From CAIXSC01 sp046349855 (GTDB lineage Bacteria > Planctomycetota > Planctomycetia > Pirellulales > Pirellulaceae), in contig JAXMBM010000005.1 of assembly GCA_046349855.1 (NCBI GenBank), positions 62,001 through 126,000 of the forward strand: a stretch of DNA of 64,000 nt, written 5' to 3'. How positions within the stretch are numbered: the first letter of the stretch is position 1; every line of letters begins with the position of its first letter. The notes beneath the pieces are model-generated. The model made no database searches and had not been told where the DNA came from. It was given only the letters and a program-made list of their open reading frames with translations. Shown here piece after piece: positions 25,552 through 34,751 of the stretch. A program made the translations under genes and the position numbers.

Positions 25552-26883
25552 CTACAGGTTGGCCAGCCGACCGCTGCTGTCGCCCAGCTTGTCGACTTTC
25601 GTACCGAGTCGATCGAGCACGGAGAGGTACAGATTCGTCAGCGGTGTTCCGACGTCGTAGTGGACGTGCCGCCCGGGATGGAGCGAGCCGCCTCCGCGAC
25701 CGGCAATCAGCACGGGCAAGTTGTCGTGGTTGTGGGCATTCCCGTCGCCGATCCCGCTGCCGTAGATAATCATGCTGCGGTCCAGCAGGTTGGAGTCGCC
25801 CTCCCGAGTCGCCTTGAGCTTCTGCAGGAAATACGCCAACTGCGTGACGTGAAAGCGATTGATCTGCCGGATCTTCTCATGCTTGGCCTTGTCGCCGCCG
25901 TGATGCGACAGGTCATGATGCCCTTCCGGCACGTTGATGAAGGCATAGCTGCGGTTGCTCCCTTCGTTGGCGAAGACGAAGGTCGAAACGCGGGTCATGT
26001 CGGTCTGGAAGGCCAGCACCAGCAGGTCGGCCAGCAGGCGCAGATGCGCCTCGTAGCTCTCCGGCACGCCCGTCGGCTTGCTGACACCGAGCGCTTCGGT
26101 GTCGATCTGCCGTGACGACTGGGCGATTCGCTGTTCCAGTTCGCGGACCGCCGTCAAATACTCGTCCAGTTTCCGCCGGTCGCTGGAGCCGAGTTGCCGC
26201 TGCAGTCGCTGGGCGTCCTCCTGCACGAAGTCGAGCAGGCTGCGATTGTAGCGTTCCCGTTTGGCACGAGCCTCGGCCGACTCGCCCTCGCGGCCGTTGG
26301 TAAACAGCCGCTCGAAAATCAACTTCGGGTTGGTTTCCTTGGGGACCGGCTGCGTATCGCTGCGCCAGGACATATTGGACGAGTAGGCACAGCTGTAACC
26401 TGAGTCGCAGTTGCCGGACTGGCCCCCGGCGTCGGCGCCGATTTCCAGCGAGGCGAAGCGGGTCTGGCGTCCCAGGTGGGCCGCGGCCAGTTGATCGGCC
26501 GACACACCGGCACGAATGTCGGCGCCGAACGTTTTCTTGGCCTGAACTCCGGTGAGAAACGTGGTCAGCGCACGGGCGTGATCCCCTCCGCCGTCCCCAT
26601 TGGCGTTGGCCTTCTGGTGAGTCAATCCGGAGAGGATGCTGAAGTCCCCCTGGAGTTCTCGCAGCGGCGAAAGAATCCAGGGAAGCTCGTAGCCGGTCCC
26701 TTCCTGCTGTGGCAACCAGTCGGGCATATGCTTGCCATTGGGCACGTACAGGAAAGCGACTCGCAGAGGAGCCGGGGCGTCCGCCGCGGCGCGGGTCGAC
26801 GGGAGCATGGCGTCCAGCAACGGCAACGTCATTGCCGTTCCCAGCCCGCGCAGTACCGAACGGCGTGATAAGGTCAGTGGCAC
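25552..26883 (-). CDS. DUF1552 domain protein with Tat-type signal
   Basis: 443 residues. The N terminus (LSRRSVLRGLGTAMTLPLLD) has the RRxxL pattern and hydrophobic core of a Tat signal, so it is probably exported folded. The DUF1552 signature follows: LRVAFLYVPNGKHMPDWLPQ, LSGLTHQKANANGDGGGDHA, and near the end DRSMIIYGSGIGDGNAHNHD with HDLSHHGGD, which resemble metal-binding blocks of alkaline-phosphatase-like or DUF1501-type proteins. In planctomycetes these genes pair with a DUF1592-type cytochrome, as here (15 bases upstream, same strand). Substrate unknown. Confidence 0.9.
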   Translation of the reverse strand: MPLTLSRRSVLRGLGTAMTLPLLDAMLPSTRAAADAPAPLRVAFLYVPNGKHMPDWLPQQEGTGYELPWILSPLRELQGDFSILSGLTHQKANANGDGGGDHARALTTFLTGVQAKKTFGADIRAGVSADQLAAAHLGRQTRFASLEIGADAGGQSGNCDSGYSCAYSSNMSWRSDTQPVPKETNPKLIFERLFTNGREGESAEARAKRERYNRSLLDFVQEDAQRLQRQLGSSDRRKLDEYLTAVRELEQRIAQSSRQIDTEALGVSKPTGVPESYEAHLRLLADLLVLAFQTDMTRVSTFVFANEGSNRSYAFINVPEGHHDLSHHGGDKAKHEKIRQINRFHVTQLAYFLQKLKATREGDSNLLDRSMIIYGSGIGDGNAHNHDNLPVLIAGRGGGSLHPGRHVHYDVGTPLTNLYLSVLDRLGTKVDKLGDSSGRLANL

Positions 26884-26898
26884 GATGGTCGTCCTCCT

Positions 26899-29196
26899 TC
26901 AATCTTCCCGCTTGCCTTCCCGCTGGCGAAAGGCCGGACTTTTGACGATTTCAGTAATCAGAGCGGAAAACCGATTTCCATTCTCGCCGCAGCGCTGAGC
27001 AATCCGCTGGACCGCGCAGGCGTCATAGTATTCTAATCCTCGTCCCAGCGCGAACGTCAGCAGTTTTTCCGCGAGGCAACGGCGGAATTCGCCCTGCCGC
27101 GCCAGCAGCACCGCCTTCAATTCGGCCGGACCGCGAAACGTGCGGCCATCCGGCAGCTCGCCTGAGGCGTCGATCGGTTCCTGGCCATCTTTCGTACGCC
27201 ACCCGCCGATAGCGTTGTAGTTTTCCAGACCGAAGCCGAGCGGGTCCATCAGCTGGTGACAGGCCGCGCACGTCGGTTTGACCCGGTGCTGCTCCATCCG
27301 CTGCCGCAACGTTCCCGTCAGCGTCTTGTCCTTCCCGTCGGCCAGCTCCGGGACGTTGGGAGGAGCGGGCGGAGGAGGAGCGGCGAACAGATTCTCGAGC
27401 ACCCACTTGCCCCGCTTCACCGGACTGGTACGCGTCGGATTCGAAGTCACCGCCAGGATGCTGGCATGGCCCAGCAACCCGCCGCGCTGAGCCCGATCCA
27501 CACTCACGCGGCGGAATTCGTCCCCCTGCACACCGGCCAGGCCATAATGCCGCGCCAGCCGTTCATTGACAAACGTGTAATCGGCATCCAGGAACTCGAG
27601 CACGCTGCGGTCCTCGCGCACGATGTGGCCGAAGAACAGTTCCGTCTCGCGACGGATCGCCACCCGCAATGCCTCGTCGTATTCCGGGAATCGCTCCCGA
27701 TCCGGCGCAAAGGTTTCGAGGTTGCGCAGCTGCAGCCATTGGCCGGCAAAGTTCTCGACCAGCGCCTGGGAACGTGGATCGCGCAACAACCGCTGGGCCT
27801 GAGCCACAAGTTGCTCGTCGGTGTGCAGCTTTCCCTGCGCCGCCGCCCGGAATAATTCGTCGTCCGGCAGGCTGTTCCAAAGGAAATAGGACAGGCGCGT
27901 TGCCAGTTCAAAATCGTTCAGGTCGCGGACCTTCCCCGGCGCGGCTTCTTCCTCGACGCGAAACAGGAACGAGGGAGAGACGAGGACCGCCTGCAGCATG
28001 ATCTGTACCGACCGTTCGATACTGTCGCCGGACTGGCGCGCTTCGGCGTACAGTTTCAGCAGTCGCGTCAGCTCGTCGTCGGTGACGCGCCGGCGAAACG
28101 CCCGCGACACCAGCGGTCGCAACAACTCCCGCACCTGCTCGCGTTCGGCAGCCGGTGTCGCTCCGGCCGGCACGGGGCGGGGAAAGACCCGGCGGTGAGA
28201 CGCCGGCACATCCTCGGGCAAGACACCGATCGGCCCGATCAGCTGCCACCCCAGGACATGCAGATTGCGATCTCCCCGCAACTTCGGATCGGAGGCCTGC
28301 GGCATGTAGTAGTCGTTCAGGAACGCCACCACCAGCCGATGCCGCCCCTTGGTCAACCGAAGACGAATCTCGAAATCGCGTGGATCGTTGGTCGACTGCG
28401 GTACCTCGACCACCGAATGCTGTTGGCCATCGACGCGAAACGCCATCTTCACGGGCTCCGGCCCGGCCTGATCCCCCGCCGCGCGGACCCGATAGATGTA
28501 CTCGGCGGTGGTGCTCACATCGCACTCTTCGCCCGCTTCGCCGGCGGATGCCAGCACCTTGCCTCCACCGGCGCGCACCGGCGCCGAATCGGGATCGGGC
28601 GTCAGAATCGCCGCGCGGACCACCTTCTCGGCCGCATCCAGGTAGCGTTCCAGCAGCACGGGCGGCAGCGTCAGCACATCGCCGATATTGTCGAACCCGT
28701 AACCCACGTCATCCGAGGGAAAGTCCTGCGCAGGCTGCAGCGTGATGCCGAACAGATCGCGGACGGTGGCATTGTATTCGGCCCGGTTGAGACGCCGGAT
28801 CGTAACTCGCCCCGGTCGCTCACCGGCCGAACAGTCGGGGGTGAGCGCGTACCCTTCGATCCAGGCCAGCAGCCGCCGCCGCTCGTCCGGCGAAGGCTGA
28901 GCCGCGTCGTCCGGGGGCATGACTTTCCCCTGGAGCTGCCGCTGCGCCTTTTGCCAGGCGGCACGATCCTTCGTCTTCGCGTTCTGTTCCTGATAGGCCG
29001 CCAGCGTGATTCCACCCTGGGCCAGATCCCCCTGATGGCAGTCGACACAGTATTTCTGCAACAACGGACGGATGTCGGCAAAACGAGGCACCTCGTCGGC
29101 CGCGAGGGGGACCGTCCCCAGCCACAACGCCAGCCACACCCAACCACGTCCGCACCCACCGGTCCACCAGCCGTACCGCTTCCGACCCGATCCCAT
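26899..29196 (-). CDS. DUF1587/DUF1595/DUF1592/DUF1588/DUF1585 cytochrome-type protein
   Basis: 765 residues from the ATG ending at 29196, which yields a signal peptide (GWVWLALWLGTVPLAADE). Order: PSCyt1-type haem motif KYCVDCHQGDLAQGG (about residue 50); DUF1587 (RRLNRAEYNATVRDLFGI); a carbohydrate-binding-like middle part; DUF1595 (LLRPLVSRAFRRRVTDDELT); DUF1592 (LNDFELATRLSYFLWNSLPD); DUF1588 with a second CxxCH (TCAACHQLMDPLGFGLENY); DUF1585 at the C terminus (LLARQGEFRRCLAEKLLTF). This is the standard planctomycete multi-DUF cytochrome, paired with the DUF1552 gene 15 bases downstream. Its role in periplasmic oxidation of complex substrates is proposed in general but not proven. Confidence 0.92.
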   Translation of the reverse strand: MGSGRKRYGWWTGGCGRGWVWLALWLGTVPLAADEVPRFADIRPLLQKYCVDCHQGDLAQGGITLAAYQEQNAKTKDRAAWQKAQRQLQGKVMPPDDAAQPSPDERRRLLAWIEGYALTPDCSAGERPGRVTIRRLNRAEYNATVRDLFGITLQPAQDFPSDDVGYGFDNIGDVLTLPPVLLERYLDAAEKVVRAAILTPDPDSAPVRAGGGKVLASAGEAGEECDVSTTAEYIYRVRAAGDQAGPEPVKMAFRVDGQQHSVVEVPQSTNDPRDFEIRLRLTKGRHRLVVAFLNDYYMPQASDPKLRGDRNLHVLGWQLIGPIGVLPEDVPASHRRVFPRPVPAGATPAAEREQVRELLRPLVSRAFRRRVTDDELTRLLKLYAEARQSGDSIERSVQIMLQAVLVSPSFLFRVEEEAAPGKVRDLNDFELATRLSYFLWNSLPDDELFRAAAQGKLHTDEQLVAQAQRLLRDPRSQALVENFAGQWLQLRNLETFAPDRERFPEYDEALRVAIRRETELFFGHIVREDRSVLEFLDADYTFVNERLARHYGLAGVQGDEFRRVSVDRAQRGGLLGHASILAVTSNPTRTSPVKRGKWVLENLFAAPPPPAPPNVPELADGKDKTLTGTLRQRMEQHRVKPTCAACHQLMDPLGFGLENYNAIGGWRTKDGQEPIDASGELPDGRTFRGPAELKAVLLARQGEFRRCLAEKLLTFALGRGLEYYDACAVQRIAQRCGENGNRFSALITEIVKSPAFRQREGKRED

Positions 29197-29381
29197 GAGA
29201 CCTCGTCCCTCTCCGCTGCTGCGGACGAATAAGTTAGCTTCGATGTTAGTACCCGTGGCCAACTTCGCCAAGCGTCGCGGGGGAAAAGTCGAGCCCCGCC
29301 GGCGGGAAGTCCGCAGTGGATTCGAGGGGAAGTGTGGTAAGATTCGACGGAGGTTCGCCCAGGGTCCGGCGAGGCGTCTAC

Positions 29382-30638
29382 ATGCAGCCAGCGAGTTCCA
29401 GCCCGAGCACCACGCCAGTGGCCCCATCCGTCGCGCCGCGCCGTCGTCGCGGGTGGTGGCTGGTGGGTGGTTTGTTGGCCAGCGTGGCGTTGGCGGCCTG
29501 GCCCGCACGTGCGGCCTATCTCGGCCACCTCGAATCGCGTTGCCGAGCGGCTCTGCAGGCCCAAGACTGGCCGGCGCTGGAACAGGCCGCCGCGCAGTGG
29601 ACCCGCTGGCAACCGCAGCGCGCCGCACCCTGGATGTTTGCCGCTCAGGCGGCCCATGAACAGGAGCGAGATGATCTGGCCGTGGAGTACCTGGGGCAGG
29701 TGCCGCCGCGCGATCCGCAAGCCCCGTTGGCCCTCCTGGAACGGTCCAATCTGCAGTTCGGTGCTCTCAACCGCCCACTCGACGGAGCCGCCTCCTGTCG
29801 CCGCGCCCTGGAACTCAACCCAACGCTTGTCGAAGGGTATCGCCGACTGGTTTTCTTCTACGCCTATACGCTGCAGCGGCGCAAGCTGGTGGCCCTGATT
29901 CACGACGCCATCGAGTGGGAATGCGACCTGCCGGAAACCTACTTGTACCTGGTGGGTCAGGACTGGATGTCGTTCTCTAACGGCTACGACGAGAATACTC
30001 ACTGGATGCGGGGCGCCCGGGACGAGGAGCTGTTTCTCGTGGCCCGAGCCATCTTTCGCGTCTCGTCGCAGGCGCTCGATGAAGAGGCCGAGAAGGAAAA
30101 ACTGCCGGGGGTGTCCGAGGACGAGATGCCGTACCATCTGCAGATCCTGACGCAGTACTTGGAGAAATATCCGCAGAATCTGGAAATCCTGGCCTATTTT
30201 CTCAAGCGCGCGTCGAAGGAAGGAGACGTGCCGCGCGTCACCCAACTGCTTGCGCAAGCCCCCTCCGATTCGGCCCACGACCATCGGTTCTGGCGTTATC
30301 AGGGGTGGCTGCAGGAAGCGCGGGAGGAACTGCCGCAGGCGGAGAATTCCTACCGGAAGTGCCTGGAGCTCAACCCCTACGACCACATCGCTCAACATCA
30401 GCTGGCTGGTGTCCTGCGGCTCCAAGGCAAGCTCGACGACGTCGAACGGCTGGAGCGCCTGTACCAGGACGGCCGAGTGCTGCGGCGGGAGATCCTGACC
30501 TTGCCCAACGTGACGCAGGCCCCTCGTCCGCTGATGTGGAAAGTCGCCACCCATATCGCCAATTGCGGTCAGGCCGAGGTCGCTCAGCAGTTGACGAGGC
30601 GGCTGCAGACGCTGGATCGGCTGGCCCCGCATCCCTGA
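29382..30638 (+). CDS. Membrane-anchored TPR protein
   Basis: About 418 residues from the ATG at 29382 (MQPASSSPSTTPVAPSVAPR). A signal anchor (WWLVGGLLASVALAAWPARA) is followed by helical TPR-type repeats: ALEQAAAQWTRWQPQRAAPW, AAQAAHEQERDDLAVEYLGQ, GAASCRRALELNPTLVEGYR, and a late unit ENSYRKCLELNPYDHIAQHQ. It should sit in the periplasm as a scaffold. Divergent from the DUF1592 gene, with a 185-base shared upstream region. The neighbouring lipoprotein and DUF1559 genes follow on the same strand. Confidence 0.8.
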   Translation: MQPASSSPSTTPVAPSVAPRRRRGWWLVGGLLASVALAAWPARAAYLGHLESRCRAALQAQDWPALEQAAAQWTRWQPQRAAPWMFAAQAAHEQERDDLAVEYLGQVPPRDPQAPLALLERSNLQFGALNRPLDGAASCRRALELNPTLVEGYRRLVFFYAYTLQRRKLVALIHDAIEWECDLPETYLYLVGQDWMSFSNGYDENTHWMRGARDEELFLVARAIFRVSSQALDEEAEKEKLPGVSEDEMPYHLQILTQYLEKYPQNLEILAYFLKRASKEGDVPRVTQLLAQAPSDSAHDHRFWRYQGWLQEAREELPQAENSYRKCLELNPYDHIAQHQLAGVLRLQGKLDDVERLERLYQDGRVLRREILTLPNVTQAPRPLMWKVATHIANCGQAEVAQQLTRRLQTLDRLAPHP

Positions 30639-30813
30639 CGCCAGGCGGCATTTACACACCACCCATTAGAGTTATTGCCTGGAAAGTAGACATCCCGTTA
30701 CAAGTACGACTTGTTCAGTGAATGCTCTGTGAAGGTTCCCGTTTATTCGGACTGAAGGCGGGTTGGTACGCGTCGTTGTCCCTCCGTTGTCATGTGTGAA
30801 GAGGAGTTATTCT

Positions 30814-31272
30814 GTGCGTTGGATTCAGTTGCTGGCGTCGAGTGTTCTGCCGTTGGCCTTGGTGCTCGCCGCCGTGGGCTGCGGCCCTTCGGGCCCGAAG
30901 ACGGTTCCCGTTACGGGCAAAGTGACGATTGGTGGCCAGCCGGCCAATAACGTGTCGGTCTCGTTCGTTCCCGAAGACCCGACTCTGCCGACCGCGAGCG
31001 GTTCCGTGCAGAACGGCTCCTACACCCTCTATTCGGGGGTCGAAGGCAAGCCAGGAGCGGTGGTCGGAAACTACAAGGTGATCCTGGCTGTCCAGGGTGG
31101 CATGGACGCGGAAGCGTACAAGAAGGCGTCGGAAACCGGTGGTGCTCCGGGCGTGTCGGCGCTCCCCTTCCCGGCCGAATATGCCGATCCGTCCAAGACG
31201 CCGCTGAAGAAGGAAGTGAAGGCGGGTGGCGGGCCGATTGATATCGAAGTCCCGGGCCCGATGGGCTCGTAA
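30814..31272 (+). CDS. Lipoprotein with carboxypeptidase-regulatory-like beta domain
   Basis: 152 residues. The GTG at 30814 is preferred: it has a ribosome binding site (GAGGAG at about 30800) and gives a lipoprotein signal with lipobox LAAVGC. The mature part (KTVPVTGKVTIGGQPANNVS, then VSFVPEDPTLPTASGSVQNG and VVGNYKVILAV) is the small transthyretin-like beta sandwich found in many planctomycete lipoproteins encoded just before DUF1559 genes, as here. Probably a surface or periplasmic partner of the DUF1559 protein; function unknown. Confidence 0.85.
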   Translation: MRWIQLLASSVLPLALVLAAVGCGPSGPKTVPVTGKVTIGGQPANNVSVSFVPEDPTLPTASGSVQNGSYTLYSGVEGKPGAVVGNYKVILAVQGGMDAEAYKKASETGGAPGVSALPFPAEYADPSKTPLKKEVKAGGGPIDIEVPGPMGS

Positions 31273-31453
31273 CTCGTCCGAACAAGCATTTCCGGCGCCG
31301 GAACGACCGGTTGCGGCGCTCGTTGGCAGAGTTTTTTCGGCAAGGATGCATTTTTTGTTGCGATGTTGACGGCTGCGAGCTACCATCACGAAATGGTAAA
31401 TGCGTGGCCGTCGTAGGTTTCCTTATCTCGTTTTTTTCTAGGGAGGTGTGGCA

Positions 31454-32530
31454 GTGTCGCAATCTTTGCAGAGGCGCTCCGGGCGCCGAGGTTTCACGCT
31501 CGTGGAACTGTTGGTCGTGATCGCCATCATTGGCATCTTGGTGGCTTTGCTTTTGCCCGCCGTTCAGGCGGCCCGCGAAGCAGCCCGTCGTTCTCAGTGC
31601 ACAAACAATCTCAAGCAGATTGGTTTGGCCATCCACAACTACGCCGACAAGTACAACGAGAACATGCCGTTTAACCACGACGTGGCTTGGAATACGGGTC
31701 GGTTCCCGAAGAGCTTCTCGTGGATCGTCGCCGCGCTGCCGTACATCGAGCAGCAGACGCTGTACGATCAGATCAACTTCGGGACCACGTCGGCGCCGAT
31801 CACCAACGACGGCAATGATTCGGCGACGCCGAATCCGTCGTCGACTCCGGTGGGTGCCACGAACCGGCAGCTCCGCCAGACGGTGCTGAAGGGCGTGATC
31901 TGCCCGTCGAACCAGCAGCCCCCGCTGCGTCAGAACCAGAACTACGGTTACACCAACGGCAGCGGTGGTGGTAACCCGGCCGCCGGTACCGACTACGTCG
32001 GTAACATGGGCCACGTCTGGCACGGCTGGAAGGACTGCGGCGCGGTTCCGGTCTTCCCGGACGCCATGAATCGTTTCGTCCTCGGCAGCAGCCCGGGTAC
32101 CCCCTGGATCGACGGCGACAGCGACGCCGATCTGGAACGCACCAACGGCTGCTTCCGCCTCCGCGGCAGCTACCGTCTGGCTGACATCCTCGACGGCACC
32201 GCCAACACGGTCGCTGTGTTCGAGGACATGCACTGGAACGGTGGTAACGCCTCGAACGTGCCGCACGACCGTGGCTACACGGTTGACTCGGCGTGGATGT
32301 CGCCGCTGGGTGCCATTAACACGATGCGCAACCCGGTCAACAACAAGAACAAGGCGTGGCTCCAGGGTAACGGCGACGTGCGTTGCCACGGCTTCTCGAG
32401 CAACCACCCCGGTGGTGCTCTGGCGGCCCGCGCTGACGGCAGCGTGTCGTTCGTCTCGCAGACGATCGACCACATCACCCGTTACGCTCTGTCCACCCGT
32501 GCCGGTGGCGAGCCGGTCTCGAACCAGTAA
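31454..32530 (+). CDS. DUF1559 prepilin-like protein
   Basis: 358 residues. A type IV pilin-type N terminus is cleavable before the Phe of GFTLVELLVVIAIIGI (the Glu at +5 is present) and is followed by the DUF1559 signature (RRSQCTNNLKQIGLAIHNY) and its C-terminal block (GGALAARADGSVSFVSQTI). The GTG at 31454 lies 7 bases after the GGGAGG box; a GTG at 31448 is too close to it. Codon use is strongly biased toward C/G third positions with repetitive codons, and a strong terminator follows, which fits high expression. The family is massively expanded in this phylum; a pseudopilin or surface-layer-linked role is assumed. Confidence 0.94.
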   Translation: MSQSLQRRSGRRGFTLVELLVVIAIIGILVALLLPAVQAAREAARRSQCTNNLKQIGLAIHNYADKYNENMPFNHDVAWNTGRFPKSFSWIVAALPYIEQQTLYDQINFGTTSAPITNDGNDSATPNPSSTPVGATNRQLRQTVLKGVICPSNQQPPLRQNQNYGYTNGSGGGNPAAGTDYVGNMGHVWHGWKDCGAVPVFPDAMNRFVLGSSPGTPWIDGDSDADLERTNGCFRLRGSYRLADILDGTANTVAVFEDMHWNGGNASNVPHDRGYTVDSAWMSPLGAINTMRNPVNNKNKAWLQGNGDVRCHGFSSNHPGGALAARADGSVSFVSQTIDHITRYALSTRAGGEPVSNQ

Positions 32531-32578
32531 GCTGAGCGCTTCGTAGAAGAAGCTCAGGATCGAGTCTCGAAAACCAGG

Positions 32579-32615
32579 TCCCGGGCAGCCCTCTCGGCTG
32601 CCCGGGATTTTTTTT
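32579..32615 (+). terminator. Strong intrinsic terminator after the DUF1559 gene
   Basis: Perfect 12-bp stem (TCCCGGGCAGCC / GGCTGCCCGGGA) with a 5-base loop, followed directly by eight T. It begins 48 bases after the stop codon. This is the clearest rho-independent terminator in the window and separates DUF1559 from the following gene, whose ATG at 32628 lies just 12 bases beyond. Confidence 0.93.
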
Positions 32616-32627
32616 GGTGCCTGTCCT

Positions 32628-34541
32628 ATGTTTCCTACTTGGAATCGCTGGCGGAGAACCGGATCGACCTGCCTGCCGCGGCTCGTCGGCCCACTTCTGC
32701 TCATCACCACACTCCTCAACTCCGGTTGCAACTCCTCGAATTCGCCGCCGACTTCCTCGTCTGCAACCACCGCCGGCGATAGCAACGCCCCAGGTTCCGC
32801 AGCCGCTTCCCGCCCCTTCGCCAATCCAGCGCAGCCTGTCAGCCCCTCTTCCCCAGCGTCCGGCCTTCCGGCGACGCCGGCCACTCCGGCGACGCCAGCT
32901 ACTTCCGGAACGCCGGCTCAGGCATCAAGTCAACCACGTACTCAATTCACCGAAGTTGCTCGCTCCCTGGGGATCGATCACACCTATCAGAACGGCGAAG
33001 CAGGCCGGCTGCTCATGGTGGAGGCGATCGGCGGCGGCGCCGCGTGGCTGGACTATGACGGTGATCAACGCTGGGACCTCTACTTGGGACAAGGAGGAGA
33101 CCCCGTCAAATCAGGCGAGCCAGATCAACCCACCGATCGCCTCTGGAGGCAGACCCCCACCGGCCACTTCGAAGAGGTCACTGCCCCCGCGGGCATCGTC
33201 GAAACGCGGTACGGACAGGGTGTCTCGGTCGCCGATTTTGACGGCGACGGCTTTGACGATGTCTATGTCACCAACGTCGGCCGGAACACACTTTGGAAGA
33301 ACCTGGGCGATGGCACGTTCGTCGATGTGACTCTGGCGGCGGGAGTCGCGGATGAACGGTGGAGCAGTTCCTCGGCCTGGGGCGATCTCGATGGCGACGG
33401 CGACCTCGACCTGTACGTGGCCAACTACTGTGACTTCGATGTTCAGCATCCGCGCAGCTGCATGAAGGACGGTCAGCCACATATCTGCCACCCGCTCGAT
33501 GTGCCGCCGGTTCCCGATACGTGTTACTGGAATCAAGGAGACGGCACGTTTCGCCCGGCGACCGCCGAGCAAGGACTGTTGCCCGAAGAGAGCGGGCGTG
33601 CACTGGGCGTCGTCCTCGCCGACTTTGACAACGACGGAGATACCGATATCTACGTGGCCAATGACATGACGGCCAATTTCCTGTTCGTGAACGAAGGAGC
33701 CGGACACTTTCGCGAATCCGGGATCTTGCTGGGCTGCGCTGTCGATCGGAATGGATCACCTCAGGCCAGCATGGGTGTGGCCTGCGGCGACTACGACGGA
33801 AACGGATTTCTCGACGTCTACTGCACGCACTTTCACCTCGACTACAACACGCTCTACCAGAATCTGGGGGCGACCGGCATGCGCGATATCACCGCCCTGG
33901 TGGGACTCGTGACTCCGACCCTCCCCTTCCTCGGATTCGGCACCGTGATGGCGGATTTCGATCGCGACGGACAGCAGGAGCTGTTTGTCGGCAATGGCCA
34001 TATCGAACGGACGCCGGTGCGCGGCAATCTGGTGTTTGAAATGGAAGCGCAGCTGTTCGCCTACGATGGCCGCCGCTTTCAGGATATTTCGCATTCCGCG
34101 GGCGAGTACTTCCGCGAGAAGCGACTCAGCCGAGCGGTTTCGTCGGCGGATTTCGATCAGGACGGAGATCTCGATCTGCTGGTGGTCAACCAGAACGCCC
34201 CCGTGGCGCTGCTGCGCAACGATTCGCCCCCCGCCCACGGCATCTCGTTCCGCTTCCGCGGAGCCGGCGCAAATCGCCGTGGGCTGGGAACGCGTGTCAC
34301 GGTCGAAGCCGGCGGAAAACGGTGGCTGCAGGAACTATTCGGCGGCTCGAGCTATGCCACTTCCCACCAGCCGCAATTGGTTTTCGGACTGGGGGACTCT
34401 CCGGGTCCGGTGCGGGCCACGGTGCGCTGGCCCGACGGGCAGACGCAGATCCTGGAGGATCTGCCCATCGATCAGCTCCACGTGCTCACTCCGCCGCCCC
34501 ACACCCCCGAGAACTCCCGGAGCACGGGGGAGCGTACCTGA
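32628..34541 (+). CDS. CRTAC1-type lipoprotein with FG-GAP/VCBS repeats and ASPIC/UnbV domain
   Basis: 637 residues. A signal with lipobox (LLNSGC, about residue 35) and a long Ser/Pro/Ala/Thr-rich spacer lead to a beta-propeller of seven calcium-binding-like repeats: DYDGDQRWDLY, DFDGDGFDDVYV, DLDGDGDLDLYV, DFDNDGDTDIYV, DYDGNGFLDVYC, DFDRDGQQELFV and DFDQDGDLDLLV. The ASPIC/UnbV domain ends it (LGTRVTVEAGGKRWLQELFG ... ATVRWPDGQTQIL). Such proteins are surface-exposed adhesion or carbohydrate-binding candidates. The spacer has short ACPATP-type repeats, a region prone to slippage. The start lies only 12 bases after the upstream terminator, so a separate promoter inside that stretch, or readthrough, is needed. 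Confidence 0.9.
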   Translation: MFPTWNRWRRTGSTCLPRLVGPLLLITTLLNSGCNSSNSPPTSSSATTAGDSNAPGSAAASRPFANPAQPVSPSSPASGLPATPATPATPATSGTPAQASSQPRTQFTEVARSLGIDHTYQNGEAGRLLMVEAIGGGAAWLDYDGDQRWDLYLGQGGDPVKSGEPDQPTDRLWRQTPTGHFEEVTAPAGIVETRYGQGVSVADFDGDGFDDVYVTNVGRNTLWKNLGDGTFVDVTLAAGVADERWSSSSAWGDLDGDGDLDLYVANYCDFDVQHPRSCMKDGQPHICHPLDVPPVPDTCYWNQGDGTFRPATAEQGLLPEESGRALGVVLADFDNDGDTDIYVANDMTANFLFVNEGAGHFRESGILLGCAVDRNGSPQASMGVACGDYDGNGFLDVYCTHFHLDYNTLYQNLGATGMRDITALVGLVTPTLPFLGFGTVMADFDRDGQQELFVGNGHIERTPVRGNLVFEMEAQLFAYDGRRFQDISHSAGEYFREKRLSRAVSSADFDQDGDLDLLVVNQNAPVALLRNDSPPAHGISFRFRGAGANRRGLGTRVTVEAGGKRWLQELFGGSSYATSHQPQLVFGLGDSPGPVRATVRWPDGQTQILEDLPIDQLHVLTPPPHTPENSRSTGERT

Positions 34542-34751
34542 TTCGCCAGGTCCGTTGGTTGGCAGGCCGTCCTTCGTCGCCCCCCCAGATCGCCGCTGAT
34601 CGCCACGGGACAGGACTTCGGGAGCACTCGCTGTGTCGCAGGCACCCAGAGGGGGCCGGCGTCACGGCGCTCCACGCCCCGGATCGATTTTCCCGCGCGA
34701 GCAACGCGAGGAACTCGGACATCCCCCCGAAACTTAGCCGCGAAATTGGAT